Shown here piece by piece: positions 1-9,260 of a DNA stretch of 64,000 nucleotides. Position 1 is the stretch's first letter, and every line of letters starts with the position of its first letter. A program made the position numbers and the translations under genes. Source of the stretch: an uncultured Clostridia bacterium (GTDB taxonomy: Bacteria; Bacillota; Clostridia; TANB77; CAG-508); the NCBI GenBank assembly GCA_947629045.1, contig CANRCF010000003.1:1-64000 (forward strand). Direction: 5' to 3'. The notes beneath the pieces are model-generated. The model saw only the letters and a program-made list of their open reading frames with translations. It was not told where the DNA came from and made no database searches.

Positions 1-206
1 AATGTATCTTCATAAAAAATTTCGCTACCATATTGTCTTTCTACCATGTTCATTGGTGCTTTTCCTTTTCTAAATCCTGAAATTGTAAAGTATTTTGCTG
101 TTTTAGCATATACTTTTTTCATTGCTTCTTCAAATTTTTCTGCTTCTACTGTAAAACTTAATTTTACTTCATTTTTGTTTTGGGTATTTTCTACTTTTAC
201 GCTCAT
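1..206 (-). CDS. tig: Trigger factor, N-terminal part (cut by window edge)
   Basis: Only the first 68 codons are inside the window. The translation begins MSVKVENTQNKNEVKLSFTV and continues through the ribosome-binding signature FRKGKAPMNMVERQYG, which matches the GFRxGKxP loop of trigger factor, the ribosome-docked peptidyl-prolyl isomerase and chaperone. The ATG at 206 follows an AAAGGAAG ribosome binding site. The isomerase and C-terminal domains lie beyond the left edge. Recognition of the N-terminal domain is firm; nothing can be said of the rest. Confidence 0.9.
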   Translation of the reverse strand, partial: MSVKVENTQNKNEVKLSFTVEAEKFEEAMKKVYAKTAKYFTISGFRKGKAPMNMVERQYGSEIFYEDT

Positions 207-273
207 TTTAATAATCTTCCTTTCAAAATAATTCGCTTTCATATTATATCACATTTTTTAAGAATTGCAAGTC

Positions 274-975
274 CTATATTTTTTCTAAATTAAAATCCAA
301 ATAATCTGCACTTATTAGTTTAAGCTCAACACCATATACATTACCTTCAACTGCATCTTTATGAGAATTTCCATGAAGATGACCATAATAGCATTTTTTA
401 ACATTAAATTCCTTCATAATTTTTATAAAATCTAAATGCTCTTTATTCTGAATACCTCCTAATGTAACCGGTGGATAATGCATAAATGCTATTATTTCTT
501 TATCGTTTCCATATTTTTTTATTCCTTCTTCTATCGAAAGTTTAAGTCTAATTGTTTCTCTGTTTAACATTTTTCCATCTGCATCTTCTGCTAAGTTCCA
601 TCCTCTTGTGCCTACTATTATTTTATTTTCTATTAAATAACTGTTGTTGTATAAAAAATCAATATTTTGGAAATTATTTTCTTCTAAATATTTCTTCATA
701 TTAGTAATGGTTGTCCACCAATAATCATGGTTTCCTTTTAATAATAGCTTATTTCCTGGCAAGTTATTTAAGTATTCAAAGTCTTTATATGTTTCTTCTA
801 AATACATAGCCCATGAAAAATCACCCGGTAATATTACGGTATCACCAGGTTTTACTTTTTCTTCCCAACTTTTTCTTATTTTTTCTTCATGATTTGCCCA
901 GTTTTCTCCAAATATGCTCATTGGTTTTGGCTGTGCAAATGAAAGATGTAAGTCTGCTATTACATATATTGACAA
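274..975 (-). CDS. Calcineurin-like metallophosphoesterase
   Basis: A 233-residue protein with the ordered metal-binding motifs of the family: D-x-H near residue 8 (ADLHLS), GDFSWA near residue 52, GNHDYWW near residue 81 and GHLHG near residue 199. Such proteins use a two-metal centre to hydrolyse phosphodiesters or phosphomonoesters; the substrate here is unknown. The start is a TTG codon (TTG TCA ATA TAT) placed 8 bases after AAAGGAG; no ATG lies closer to that site. It follows tsaD on the same strand after about 80 bases. The fold assignment is solid; substrate is not inferable. Confidence 0.85.
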   Translation of the reverse strand: MSIYVIADLHLSFAQPKPMSIFGENWANHEEKIRKSWEEKVKPGDTVILPGDFSWAMYLEETYKDFEYLNNLPGNKLLLKGNHDYWWTTITNMKKYLEENNFQNIDFLYNNSYLIENKIIVGTRGWNLAEDADGKMLNRETIRLKLSIEEGIKKYGNDKEIIAFMHYPPVTLGGIQNKEHLDFIKIMKEFNVKKCYYGHLHGNSHKDAVEGNVYGVELKLISADYLDFNLEKI

Positions 976-1055
976 AATTTTATCTCCTTTTTTAGTTTTT
1001 CATGTTTATTTATGAAATTTCATACTAAATTATTAGTTTATTGCTGATTTTACTA

Positions 1056-2057
1056 TTATTTGTTATTTTCAATAACTGTTAAATTTGGTATTGCATTTAA
1101 GCTTAGGTCTGCTACTTCTCCAGTAAGTGATTTATAGTATCCTGCAGATGCTATCATTGCTGCATTGTCTGTGCATAATATAGGCTCCGGATAATAAATT
1201 TTATAGCCCTCATTTTCTAATTTTAAAAATTCTCCTCTTATATATGAGTTTGCAGATACCCCTCCTGCTAATGCAATTTGCTTTATATTTAACATATTAG
1301 CTGCTTTTAATGTATTTGATATTAATTCTTCTGTAATTGTTTTTTCAAAGCTACTACATAAATCTGCTTTATTTATTTCAGGATTTTTATGATGCAAATT
1401 TATAACTGCTGTTTTTATTCCACTAAAACTGAAATCTAAATTATCAAATTTTGTTTTTGGAAGTTCTATTGTAGGTGTTCCCTCTTTTGCAAGTTTATCT
1501 ACTTTTGGTCCTCCGGGATACCCTAATCCTATTACTCTTGCTACTTTATCAAAGGCTTCTCCTACTGCATCATCTCTTGTTTTTCCTAATATTTCAAATT
1601 CAGTGTAGCTTTTTATATGTATTAAATGTGTATGTCCACCTGAAATAACTAAGCAAAGGAATGGAGGTTTTAATTCTTTGTGTGTAATATAGTTTGCTGC
1701 AATGTGTCCATGTATATGATTAGTTGCAATAAGTGGTACATTTAATGAATAGCTTAAAGCTTTTGCATAAGACACCCCAACTAATAAAGCACCTACTAAT
1801 CCCGGTCCATAAGTACAAGCAATATTACTTATCTTCTCCATAGTTATGTTAGCTTGTTTTATTGCTTCTTCTACCACTGTTGAAATTGCTTCTACGTGAT
1901 TTCTTGAAGCTATTTCTGGCACTACACCCCCAAATTGCTCATGTATTGCAATTTGCGAGTGAATGACATTAGAAAGAACTTCCCTTCCATTTTTTACAAT
2001 GGCAGCAGAAGTTTCATCACAACTTGATTCAATTCCTAAAGTGTATATGTCGTCCAT
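1056..2057 (-). CDS. tsaD: tRNA N6-threonylcarbamoyladenosine transferase TsaD
   Basis: A 333-residue protein of standard length for TsaD/Gcp, the ASKHA-fold enzyme that transfers the threonylcarbamoyl group to A37 of ANN-decoding tRNAs together with TsaB and TsaE. Visible are the N-terminal [15 protein letters not shown], the metal-binding [11 protein letters not shown] near residue 110, ISGGHTHL near residue 138 and the C-terminal [10 protein letters not shown] ribosome binding site (AAGAGG) precedes the ATG. The gene lies 18 bases downstream of the M50 protease gene, so the two are probably cotranscribed. tsaB and tsaE are not in the window. Confidence 0.97.
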   Translation of the reverse strand: MDDIYTLGIESSCDETSAAIVKNGREVLSNVIHSQIAIHEQFGGVVPEIASRNHVEAISTVVEEAIKQANITMEKISNIACTYGPGLVGALLVGVSYAKALSYSLNVPLIATNHIHGHIAANYITHKELKPPFLCLVISGGHTHLIHIKSYTEFEILGKTRDDAVGEAFDKVARVIGLGYPGGPKVDKLAKEGTPTIELPKTKFDNLDFSFSGIKTAVINLHHKNPEINKADLCSSFEKTITEELISNTLKAANMLNIKQIALAGGVSANSYIRGEFLKLENEGYKIYYPEPILCTDNAAMIASAGYYKSLTGEVADLSLNAIPNLTVIENNK

Positions 2058-2075
2058 TTATTTACCTCTTATTTT

Positions 2076-2804
2076 TTATATGAATAGTCCAAATATTGCA
2101 CCAACAGCACTACTTATTCCAGATGTAATTGCTCCAATGATAGGTGAAATAATCATACTTGAAATTGGTGTAATCCATATTATTATGAAAATTATATAAA
2201 ATACATAAGTATGCTCTTCAAACCATCTTTTTGCATTATATGATAAGAATGCCATTAAAACTTTTGAACCATCTAATGGTGGTAATGGAATTAAGTTAAA
2301 TACACCTAATCCAACATTTACCATAACTGCATATGTTATCATTGTAGTTATAATAGCACCTACTTGTGTCCCTAAGGCAAATGCTGGTGCAAATGTTACA
2401 ACTGCATAAAAAATTATTGTAAATATTATTGCAAGTACAAAGTTTGTAAGTGGCCCTGCTACTGATACAATTGCCTCTCCAGTTCTTGTTGAAATTTTTC
2501 TAGTAAAGTTATTTGGATTTATTTGTACTGGTTTTCCCCAACCTATATTTGCAAATATAAGCATCACAACACCAAATGGGTCTAAATGTGCTAATGGATT
2601 TAGCGTTAGCCTTCCTTGATTTCTTGGTGTATCGTCTCCAAGCCTATCTGCTGCAAATGCATGTGCATATTCATGAAAAGTAATAGCTATTAGAACACCT
2701 GGCACTGTTAATAGTAAGTCTAAAAGGCTAATATTTCCACTTAAGATATTACTTACTGCAATTACAATTAAAATAATATACAAAAATCTGTTATCAAAAT
2801 ACAT
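2076..2804 (-). CDS. Site-2 protease family (M50) membrane metalloprotease
   Basis: A 242-residue polytopic membrane protein. The zinc motif HEYAHAFAADRLGD (HExxH) sits near residue 44 in a hydrophobic helix, and NLIPLPPLDGSKV near residue 177 supplies the second metal ligand (NxxPxPxLDG). This is the compact YwhC-type M50 family rather than RseP, because no PDZ domain is present. Members cleave within membranes, but the substrate here is unknown. It is followed at once by tsaD. Confidence 0.9.
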   Translation of the reverse strand: MYFDNRFLYIILIVIAVSNILSGNISLLDLLLTVPGVLIAITFHEYAHAFAADRLGDDTPRNQGRLTLNPLAHLDPFGVVMLIFANIGWGKPVQINPNNFTRKISTRTGEAIVSVAGPLTNFVLAIIFTIIFYAVVTFAPAFALGTQVGAIITTMITYAVMVNVGLGVFNLIPLPPLDGSKVLMAFLSYNAKRWFEEHTYVFYIIFIIIWITPISSMIISPIIGAITSGISSAVGAIFGLFI

Positions 2805-3059
2805 AAATTTTAATCCTTTCTTTAAACTATACTTATTAATATAAGTTTATTCTAAGCATACTTTATAAATATTAGTTTTCATTAATTCTTCCATTTTTAT
2901 TATTTTAATATTATATTTATTGCATTATTTTCATTATATTTGAATTATTGAAAGCTCTGCCTTTCATATTTTTTTAAATATATCATATTTTATTAAAAAT
3001 TTCAATTGTTTACACACATTTTAAAAATATGCGTATAACACCTATAAATGGCATTATTT
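2805..3059. other. AT-rich intergenic region without a visible gene
   Basis: The space between the divergent M50 gene and the small plus-strand gene at 3180 is very AT-rich and holds no convincing reading frame. The only signals I see are a minus-strand purine-rich ribosome binding site next to 2805 and the plus-strand promoter described separately at 3060. Confidence 0.6.
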
Positions 3060-3088
3060 TTGACTTTTCTTATAAAAAATGATATAAT
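3060..3088 (+). promoter_or_regulatory. Sigma-A type promoter of the 3180 gene
   Basis: TTGACT at 3060 and TATAAT at 3083 are separated by exactly 17 bases. The leader then carries a palindrome GGGCAATTGCCC directly before the AAGGAGG ribosome binding site, so a hairpin could affect translation. Confidence 0.8.
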
Positions 3089-3179
3089 TTTATTAGATAA
3101 ACGTTGTTTTAACTCCGTGCATCTATCGCAAATACACTTAATTTATTTTAGGGCAATTGCCCAAGGAGGTACACAAATC

Positions 3180-3455
3180 ATGAAAAAGGTATTAAAGGAC
3201 TCTGTGTTTGTTGGCAAGGATGGCCGGAAGTACATTGTAACCTTTGAAAAAGGTTCAATCTTCATCGGCACTAAAGCTCTCTTCTCACAATGTGCAGCTC
3301 AGCTCATCTGCCATGATGTAATGGCTCCACTTAAGTGGAAGTTTAATCATCAGTTCAAGAACATGATCTTGGACGATCAGCTGTGCATCGGAGTCGGCTA
3401 CAAAGTTCCTATGTTCACAAATGCAAGGAAATCCATAAGTAGCCTTTTCACTTAA
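3180..3455 (+). CDS. Small protein of unknown function, foreign-looking codon use
   Basis: A 91-residue product beginning MKKVLKDSVFVGKDGRKYIV. The frame is open further upstream, but the strong AAGGAGG placed nine bases before the ATG at 3180 fixes the start. I do not recognise the family; no membrane helix or metal motif is visible. It is a stand-alone unit with its own promoter and terminator, lying between minus-strand housekeeping genes. Codon use differs from neighbours (AAG, GGC, CTC, ATC, ATG-rich), and codon 16 is an in-frame CGG read as Arg: the +1 frame after it stops within five codons. This makes recent acquisition likely. Confidence 0.75.
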   Translation: MKKVLKDSVFVGKDGRKYIVTFEKGSIFIGTKALFSQCAAQLICHDVMAPLKWKFNHQFKNMILDDQLCIGVGYKVPMFTNARKSISSLFT

Positions 3456-3477
3456 TATCGGTCTTATCTGCTGATAT

Positions 3478-3514
3478 TAAAAACCACTCCAAAAGGGGTG
3501 GTTTATTTTTTTTT
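3478..3514 (+). terminator. Rho-independent terminator of the 3180 gene
   Basis: The stem AACCACTCC/GGGGTGGTT with a four-base loop is followed by a long T run on the plus strand. Confidence 0.85.
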
Positions 3515-3535
3515 GATTTTAGAATTTATTAAAAA

Positions 3536-5035
3536 CTAATTTAATGGCTTCATAGTTGGGAACAATAATACATCTCTTATAGAAGCTGAATCTGTTAATA
3601 GCATAACTAATCTATCAATTCCTATTCCTAGTCCTCCTGTTGGTGGCATTCCATATTCTAGTGCTGTTACGAAATCTTCATCCATCATATTTGCTTCTTC
3701 GTCTCCTGCTTCTCTAGCTTCTACTTGTTTTTTGAATCTTTCATATTGGTCAATTGGGTCATTTAATTCAGAGTAAGCATTTGCATATTCTCTTGCACCA
3801 ATAAATAGCTCAAATCTTTCTGTTAAACGAGGGTCTGATGGTTTTCTCTTTGTAAGTGGAGAAACTTCTACTGGATAATCACAAACAAAGGTTGGTTGGA
3901 TTAAAGTTTCTTCTACTCTTGCTTCAAATACTTGATTTATAATTTCTCCTCTTGTTAGTTTTAATTCATCTAACTCTACATTTAATTCTTTTGCAGCTTT
4001 TAGAGCGTCTGCATCTGTTTCTATTTTATTAAAATCTACACCTGTTACTTCTTTAATAGCATCTATCATAGATATTCTTTTCCATGATGGTGTTAAATCT
4101 ATTTCTGTTCCTTGATATGTTATTTTTGTTGTTCCTAATACTTTTAAAGCTGCTTTTGATATTATTTCTTCTGTAATATCCATCATATCGTTATAATCTT
4201 CATATGCTGAATATAACTCTATACTTGTAAATTCTGGGTTATGTTTAATATCCATTCCTTCATTTCTAAACATTCTTCCCATTTCATATACTTTGTCAAA
4301 TCCACCTACTATTAGTCTTTTTAAGTATAGCTCATTTGCTATTCTTAAATACATATCAATATCTAATGTATTATGGTGTGTAATAAATGGTCTTGCTGTA
4401 GCACCACCTGCTATTGTGTTTAAGATTGGTGTTTCAACTTCTAAATAGCCTTTTTCATCTAATACATTTTTTACTTCTTTTAGAATTTCAATTCTCTTTT
4501 TGAATGTATCTTTTACTTCAGGATTTACAATTAAATCTACATATCTTTGACGATAACGCAAATCAGCATCTTTTAATCCATGGAATTTTTCTGGCAATGG
4601 TCTTAATGATTTTGAAAGTAAAGTTACTTGTTTTGCGTGTATTGAAATTTCTCCTGTTTTTGTTTTGAATACAAAGCCAGTAATTCCAATAATATCTCCA
4701 ATATCGTCTTCTTTAAATTGCTTGTAGCTTTCTTCTCCTAATTCATTTATGCTAACATAACTTTGAATTTTTCCTTCTGCATCTTGAATATGACAAAAAG
4801 AGGCTTTACCCATTATACGTTTTGCCATCATTCTTCCTGCTATGGTAACGTCTTTTCCTTCTAATTCTTCAAAATTTTCTTTTATTTGTTTGCTGTTATG
4901 TGTTGTATTAAATTTTGTTATTTCAAAAGGATTTTTTCCTTCTTCTTGAAGTTTTGCTAATTTTTCTCTCCTTATTTTCATTAATTGGTTTAAATCTAAT
5001 TCTTGTTCTTGATTATTGTTTACATTTTGGTCCAT
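3536..5035 (-). CDS. lysS: Lysyl-tRNA synthetase, class II
   Basis: A 499-residue class II lysyl-tRNA synthetase of usual length that charges tRNA-Lys. An N-terminal OB-fold (residues about 60-150, [17 protein letters not shown]) precedes the catalytic core with motif 2 ([19 protein letters not shown]) and motif 3 ([14 protein letters not shown]) at the C-terminus. The ATG follows GGAGATTTTCTT. The gene stands alone with about 200 AT-rich bases upstream; no T-box leader is visible there, unlike valS. Confidence is high. Confidence 0.98.
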   Translation of the reverse strand: MDQNVNNNQEQELDLNQLMKIRREKLAKLQEEGKNPFEITKFNTTHNSKQIKENFEELEGKDVTIAGRMMAKRIMGKASFCHIQDAEGKIQSYVSINELGEESYKQFKEDDIGDIIGITGFVFKTKTGEISIHAKQVTLLSKSLRPLPEKFHGLKDADLRYRQRYVDLIVNPEVKDTFKKRIEILKEVKNVLDEKGYLEVETPILNTIAGGATARPFITHHNTLDIDMYLRIANELYLKRLIVGGFDKVYEMGRMFRNEGMDIKHNPEFTSIELYSAYEDYNDMMDITEEIISKAALKVLGTTKITYQGTEIDLTPSWKRISMIDAIKEVTGVDFNKIETDADALKAAKELNVELDELKLTRGEIINQVFEARVEETLIQPTFVCDYPVEVSPLTKRKPSDPRLTERFELFIGAREYANAYSELNDPIDQYERFKKQVEAREAGDEEANMMDEDFVTALEYGMPPTGGLGIGIDRLVMLLTDSASIRDVLLFPTMKPLN

Positions 5036-5235
5036 AAGAAAATCTCCTATCTATTTATATTTTAACGCATTTATTATACATTAAAAGTTGAAATATGTAA
5101 ACAATTAAAGAGCAAATTTGTAATAAAATCCACTCTTTATTTGTTTGTTTTTCATTTTTAAGTTTTTACAAGTTTTTTGAACTATAAAGTAATTACATTA
5201 TATAAATTCATATTGTATAACTATTAATATATTTT

Positions 5236-6858
5236 TTAGCTAGCCTTCCTTAATTCCTTTGCATGCTCTTTTGCAATTTTAGTAATATCGCCAGATGATA
5301 TTCTTGCAATTTCTTCTATTACTTCATCTTCATTTAGTTCTTTAATATCTGTATAAGTTTTTTCACCTTGTACTTTTTTGCTAATATAGTAGTTATAGTC
5401 ACCTTTTGCTGCAATAGATGCAGAGTGAGTAATACATAAAACTTGCTGAGTTTTTGAAATTGTTTTTAATTTTTCTCCTACTGCTTTTGAAGCTTTACCA
5501 CTCATTCCTGTATCTATTTCATCAAATACTAAGGTTGACACTTTATCAACGCTTGCAAGTACTGTTTTTATTGCTAACATTATACGAGACATTTCTCCAC
5601 CTGATGCTATTTTTACAAGTGGTTTCGCTTCTTCGCCAATATTAGTACAAATGAAAAATTCTATTTTATCTAAACCGTTTATTGTAAAATTTTCTTGCTT
5701 TGTAATTGTTACAGAAAATTTGGCATTTGGCATTTCTAAAATTGCCAGCTCTCTATTTATTTTTTCTGAAAGTATTTGTCCTTGTTTTTTTCTTTGTTTG
5801 CTCATTTCTTCGCATATAATGTTCATTTTTTGTTTTGTTTTTTCTAATTCTATTTTTATGTTTTCATTTATTTGCTCTAAGTTTTGTATTTTTTGTATTT
5901 CTTCTGAAATATCATCTTTATATTTTAAAATTGCTTCAATTGTGCTACCATATTTTCTTTTTAAGGAATAAATTAAATCTAATCTATTTTCTATTTCATT
6001 TTGTGTTTCTTCATCAAAGTCAGTTTCTTCTTTCATGTATGATATGTCTCTTGCTAGTTCTTGAATATCATAATAACTATTTTTTAATATTGCTAGCTTT
6101 TCTTGATAAATTTCTCCACAATCTTCTATTTTTTCTAAGTTACGAATACAATTACTAATTCCACCAATTACATTTTCGTTTAGTTCTTCATCTATGGAAT
6201 TCATGCTTTGCTTTAACTTTTCTGCATTTTGAATACATTTTCTTTGATTTTCTAGTTCTTCTTCCTCTCCAACTTTTAGCTTTGCTACTTCAATTTCATT
6301 TAATTGATAATTAAGTAAATCTAATTTTCTTGCTTTTTCTTGTTCATCTCCATAATTATTTTTTAAGTCTTGCTTTAAATTTGTATATTGTTCAAATAAT
6401 TTTTCATATTCGTCTTTTTGCTTTTGCAATTTATCGCCTATAAAACTATCTAAATAAGAGATGTGCTCTGCTGGATTTAATAATAGCTGACTATCATGCT
6501 GACCATGTAAATCTATAATTTGATTCATTGCTTCTTTTAATTCATTTACTGTAACTAGCCTTCCATTGATTTTACAAGAGCTTCTTCCGTTTAAATGAAT
6601 TTCTCTAGAAACTATAATATTGCCATCCATTGATATACTACTTTCAGGGCAATAAATATTAGCTTCTATAAATGAAAATTCTTCTCCTTTTCTAATCATT
6701 TCTTTTGAAAACCTGCCACCACAAATAATGGCAATGGAACCAATTATTAAAGTTTTTCCTGCACCTGTTTCTCCTGTTAAAATGTTTAATCCTTCATTAA
6801 AATCAACAGTTAAATCATCTATTATTCCTACATTTTTTATATGTAATGTGGTTATCAT
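5236..6858 (-). CDS. recN: DNA repair protein RecN
   Basis: A 540-residue SMC-like ATPase acting in double-strand break repair. The Walker A motif GETGAGKTLI is near residue 30, long heptad-rich coiled coils span about residues 150-365, the ABC signature KIASGGEMSRIMLA is near 425, and Walker B STLVFDEIDTGMSG is near 450. The length matches the family (about 550). The ATG follows GGAG eight bases upstream. No neighbours share its strand closely, so it is likely monocistronic. Confidence 0.97.
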   Translation of the reverse strand: MITTLHIKNVGIIDDLTVDFNEGLNILTGETGAGKTLIIGSIAIICGGRFSKEMIRKGEEFSFIEANIYCPESSISMDGNIIVSREIHLNGRSSCKINGRLVTVNELKEAMNQIIDLHGQHDSQLLLNPAEHISYLDSFIGDKLQKQKDEYEKLFEQYTNLKQDLKNNYGDEQEKARKLDLLNYQLNEIEVAKLKVGEEEELENQRKCIQNAEKLKQSMNSIDEELNENVIGGISNCIRNLEKIEDCGEIYQEKLAILKNSYYDIQELARDISYMKEETDFDEETQNEIENRLDLIYSLKRKYGSTIEAILKYKDDISEEIQKIQNLEQINENIKIELEKTKQKMNIICEEMSKQRKKQGQILSEKINRELAILEMPNAKFSVTITKQENFTINGLDKIEFFICTNIGEEAKPLVKIASGGEMSRIMLAIKTVLASVDKVSTLVFDEIDTGMSGKASKAVGEKLKTISKTQQVLCITHSASIAAKGDYNYYISKKVQGEKTYTDIKELNEDEVIEEIARISSGDITKIAKEHAKELRKAS

Positions 6859-7043
6859 AAAAGCACTCTCCTTTTATAATTTATTTGCAAAATTTTGTTT
6901 GTATGTACATATTATATACCAAATTTTTGTTTTGTCAATTGTTTTTTATATTTTTTTATTTACTTTTTTAAGTCATTTTGATATAATTAATTTACTCGCA
7001 AATGCGATGTAATTATATTTTATTTTTAAAGGGGGATTTCATC

Positions 7044-7247
7044 ATGGGTAAGTACAGCAGTGCACTTCCTCTTGAACCAAATCAGGGAACAAAGGAACTT
7101 GTAGAACAAATCGAATCAGATGCTTCTAAAGAAACAGATTCTTTTGTAAGCAAGCGGAAAGATTTGAGGGAATGCCATAGGAATTCTGATGCACCTTATC
7201 GCAAAGGTCCTAACGGAAGATTCTACAGGAAAATTTCTCAAAAATAA
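7044..7247 (+). CDS. Small basic protein of unknown function, foreign-looking
   Basis: A 67-residue hydrophilic, Lys/Arg-rich protein starting MGKYSSALPLEPNQGTKELV. The start at 7044 is set by AAAGGGGG upstream. It is a single-gene unit with a terminator just after it, set between recN and tRNA-Glu on the opposite strand. Codon use is unlike the neighbouring minus-strand genes, and it contains an in-frame CGG (SK-R-KD) read as Arg, because the +1 frame would hit TGA within four codons. I do not recognise the family. Confidence 0.65.
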   Translation: MGKYSSALPLEPNQGTKELVEQIESDASKETDSFVSKRKDLRECHRNSDAPYRKGPNGRFYRKISQK

Positions 7248-7295
7248 AGTATTTATTTCCTGAAATTTATGTTAAAATCCATGATTTTAGCAAAA

Positions 7296-7337
7296 GTCCC
7301 AATGAAGATTAGTCTCTTCATTGGGATTTTTTTATTA
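7296..7337 (+). terminator. Terminator of the 7044 gene
   Basis: The stem CCCAATGAAGA/TCTTCATTGGG is followed by a T-rich tail on the plus strand. Confidence 0.85.
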
Positions 7338-7348
7338 TAAAGAATTAA

Positions 7349-7390
7349 AATTCCCTCACAATCTTTACTTAAGATAGTGAGGGAATTTTT
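7349..7390. terminator. Terminator of tRNA-Glu, probably bidirectional
   Basis: The stem ATTCCCTCAC/GTGAGGGAAT lies directly downstream of the minus-strand tRNA. T-rich tails follow it on both strands. Confidence 0.75.
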
Positions 7391-7391
7391 T

Positions 7392-7466
7392 TGGTGACCC
7401 CTACGGGAATCGAACCCATGATTCGGCCTTGAGAGGGCCGCGTCTTAACCGCTTGACCAAGGGGCC
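7392..7466 (-). tRNA. tRNA-Glu (anticodon CTC)
   Basis: Seventy-five bases including an encoded CCA. The acceptor stem GGCCCCT pairs with AGGGGTC (one G-T pair), the anticodon stem CGGCC/GGCCG encloses the loop CTCTCAA, and the T arm has GGTTCGATTCC. The anticodon CTC reads GAG. A minus-strand promoter (TTGACT at 7511-7516, TATATT at 7487-7492) lies just upstream. Confidence 0.95.
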
Positions 7467-7486
7467 TTTAATTTAGCTACCTATAT

Positions 7487-7516
7487 AATATAACATATTT
7501 AATGTTTAATAGTCAA
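7487..7516 (-). promoter_or_regulatory. Promoter of tRNA-Glu
   Basis: On the minus strand TTGACT (7516-7511) and TATATT (7492-7487) are 18 bases apart, about 20 bases before the tRNA. Confidence 0.65.
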
Positions 7517-7628
7517 GATTTGTAGGCTTTTTTATTTTTACTTTTTCTAATTGCATTTAACTTTTCACTTAATGTACTTTTTCTAAATATATTTTACTTT
7601 TTCAATTCATATATTTTTCATTATCGTT

Positions 7629-7675
7629 TGACCTGTCCCAAGTACCTCAAAAATGGGAAAGCGGACCTGGTCCCA
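7629..7675. repeat. Short GC-rich repeat-like insert at the end of mrnC
   Basis: A locally GC-rich patch in very AT-rich DNA. It has two related arms, GGGACCAGGTCC and GGGACAGGTC, around GCTTTCCCA, and supplies the last residues and stop codon of mrnC. I see no second copy in this window, so calling it a dispersed repeat is an inference from its structure. Confidence 0.4.
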
Positions 7676-8051
7676 ATATCACCTTTAATCTTTCCTCGTT
7701 TCCTGTTAAATATAAATAACCAATTAAAGCCTCAAAAGCTGTTGCATACATATAATCTTGCACACTAGCATTTTTAGCAATGTGATGATTTTTAGTGTTT
7801 CTTCCCCTTTTTACTATTTCTAGCTCTTCTTCAGTTAAATCTTTTTCTATACTTTTTAATAATTCAGCTTGTGCTTGCGCTTTTACATATTTTATTGATT
7901 CTATATGTAATTTATGAGGTTTTAAGTTTGTATCACATACTAAATTTTTACGAATATATAATTCATATACTGCATCTCCGATGTATGCCCATGTTAATGG
8001 TGACATTTGATTTACTTCTTCTATTTTTTTATTGCAATTAAATATTTCCAA
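7647..8051 (-). CDS. mrnC: Mini-ribonuclease 3
   Basis: A 134-residue protein made of one RNase III catalytic domain without a dsRNA-binding domain. The signature MSPLTWAYIGDAVYELYIR is near residue 16, and the second acidic patch ATAFEALIGYLYLTGNEERL is near residue 107. Mini-III matures 23S rRNA in Firmicutes. The last nine residues (LGPGPLSHF) are not typical and are encoded by a GC-rich palindromic patch, so the native C-terminus may have been replaced. It starts three bases after the rbgA stop codon, indicating cotranscription. Confidence 0.92.
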   Translation of the reverse strand: MEIFNCNKKIEEVNQMSPLTWAYIGDAVYELYIRKNLVCDTNLKPHKLHIESIKYVKAQAQAELLKSIEKDLTEEELEIVKRGRNTKNHHIAKNASVQDYMYATAFEALIGYLYLTGNEERLKVILGPGPLSHF

Positions 8052-8054
8052 TTT

Positions 8055-8952
8055 TTATTCTCCTACCTTTTCTATTGTTATTCTACCTAATTTTCCGCTT
8101 CTAAAATCCTCTAATAAAATACTTGCTACTCTTTCTAAATCTATTTCTCCACCAGAAATTACAGCACCTCTTTTTTTGCCAATTAAGTTCATAACTTCTA
8201 TAACTTTTTCATTTTCTTGTAATTTATCGTTTTGCATAATAAAGTTTATTTCTTCTTGTGATATTCCATATCTTTCTTGTAAATTAATAGTATAATCATT
8301 TAATAAAAGTTTTAATAATTCATATCCAATTTCTAATGTATCTAGTAATTCTTCTTTTATTGTTCTTGTATATGCTAAATTAAAAGCTACCTTTTGCTTT
8401 TCTAATTTTGGCCATAAAACGCCTGGAGTATCTAGCAATTCGATTTTATCTCCTACTTTTATCCATTGTTTTTGTCTTGTAACACCTGGTTTATTTCCTA
8501 CTTGTGCAACACTCTTTTTTGCCATTCTATTTATAAAAGATGATTTACCTACATTTGGAATTCCAAGTATCATTATTCTAATTGCTTTTCCTACTCTACC
8601 TTTACTTTCGTATTTCTCATTTTCATAAATTTCTTCTATTTTTCTTATTGTTTCTGGTATTCCTTTTCCTGAAACAGAGTCTACTAAAACTGCTGGTATT
8701 TCTTGTTTTTCAAAATATGATACCCATTTTTGATTTTCTTTTTCACTTGATAAATCTGACTTATTTAAAACAATAAGTCTTTTTTTGTTTTTGGTTATTT
8801 CTTTCATATCTGGATTTTGACTAGATATTGGTATTCTTGCATCTAATACTTCTACTACAATATCAATTAATTTTAAGTCTTCTATTATTTGCTTTTTTGT
8901 TTTTGCCATGTGACCGTGGGTACCAGTTGATGTTTGTTTTATTTTCGTTCAT
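8055..8952 (-). CDS. rbgA: Ribosome biogenesis GTPase RbgA, requires +1 frameshift at CGG
   Basis: A circularly permuted GTPase for late 50S assembly: NKSDL (G4) near residue 66, GIPNVGKSSFINR (G1) near 130, DTPG (G3) near 175. The family begins with a conserved NWYPGHMAK segment. Here the frame from the ATG at 8952 (good AAGTGAAAG context) reads MNENKTNINWYP, then codon CGG, after which only the +1 frame continues as GHMAKTKKQI. Dropping one C at 8916 gives a complete 298-residue protein. Starting instead at the internal ATG at 8909 would lose the conserved N-terminus and has no ribosome binding site. Confidence 0.93.
8914..8916 (-). other. CGG +1 recoding site in rbgA
   Basis: The frame reads CCA CGG TCA; the conserved NWYP-GHM motif is restored only if C at 8916 is skipped so that GGT is read as Gly. 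Confidence 0.85.
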
Positions 8953-9210
8953 ACTTTCACTTCCTTTATTCAACTTGATTTGCAAATTTACATATTGGAA
9001 TTCCTCCATTATCTTGCCAATCAACTTTCAATTTATCAAATTTTTTTAAGTGTTCAGATTCGAACTTTTTCTAAACCGTCGAATTCGATGGTTTAAAATT
9101 CGGACTATAAATTGATTACTAAATTTATAAAAATTCTACTTTTATTAAATTATATAAGATACAAATTTCAAAAAATTTTTATTTTTCATTACATTGAACT
9201 ATATTTTTAT
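8953..9210. other. AT-rich intergenic region with a near-perfect palindrome
   Basis: There is no credible gene here. The notable item is a 24-base palindrome at 9072-9095 (TAAACCGTCGAA/TTCGATGGTTTA, one mismatched pair), which could be a regulator site or a hairpin. It contains GTCGAA in both directions. Confidence 0.4.
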
Positions 9211-9238
9211 AAAAGAACTGATTAAAAAATCAGTTCCC
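9211..9238 (-). terminator. Terminator of the 9261 gene
   Basis: On the minus strand GAACTGATT and AATCAGTTC form a stem followed by CTTTTAT. Confidence 0.75.
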
Positions 9239-9260
9239 CTAATATTTTATATTGTATATT

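Noticed and set aside
5036..5235. T-box or other leader upstream of lysS
   Set aside because: No GGTGGTACCGCG core or terminator/antiterminator pair is visible.
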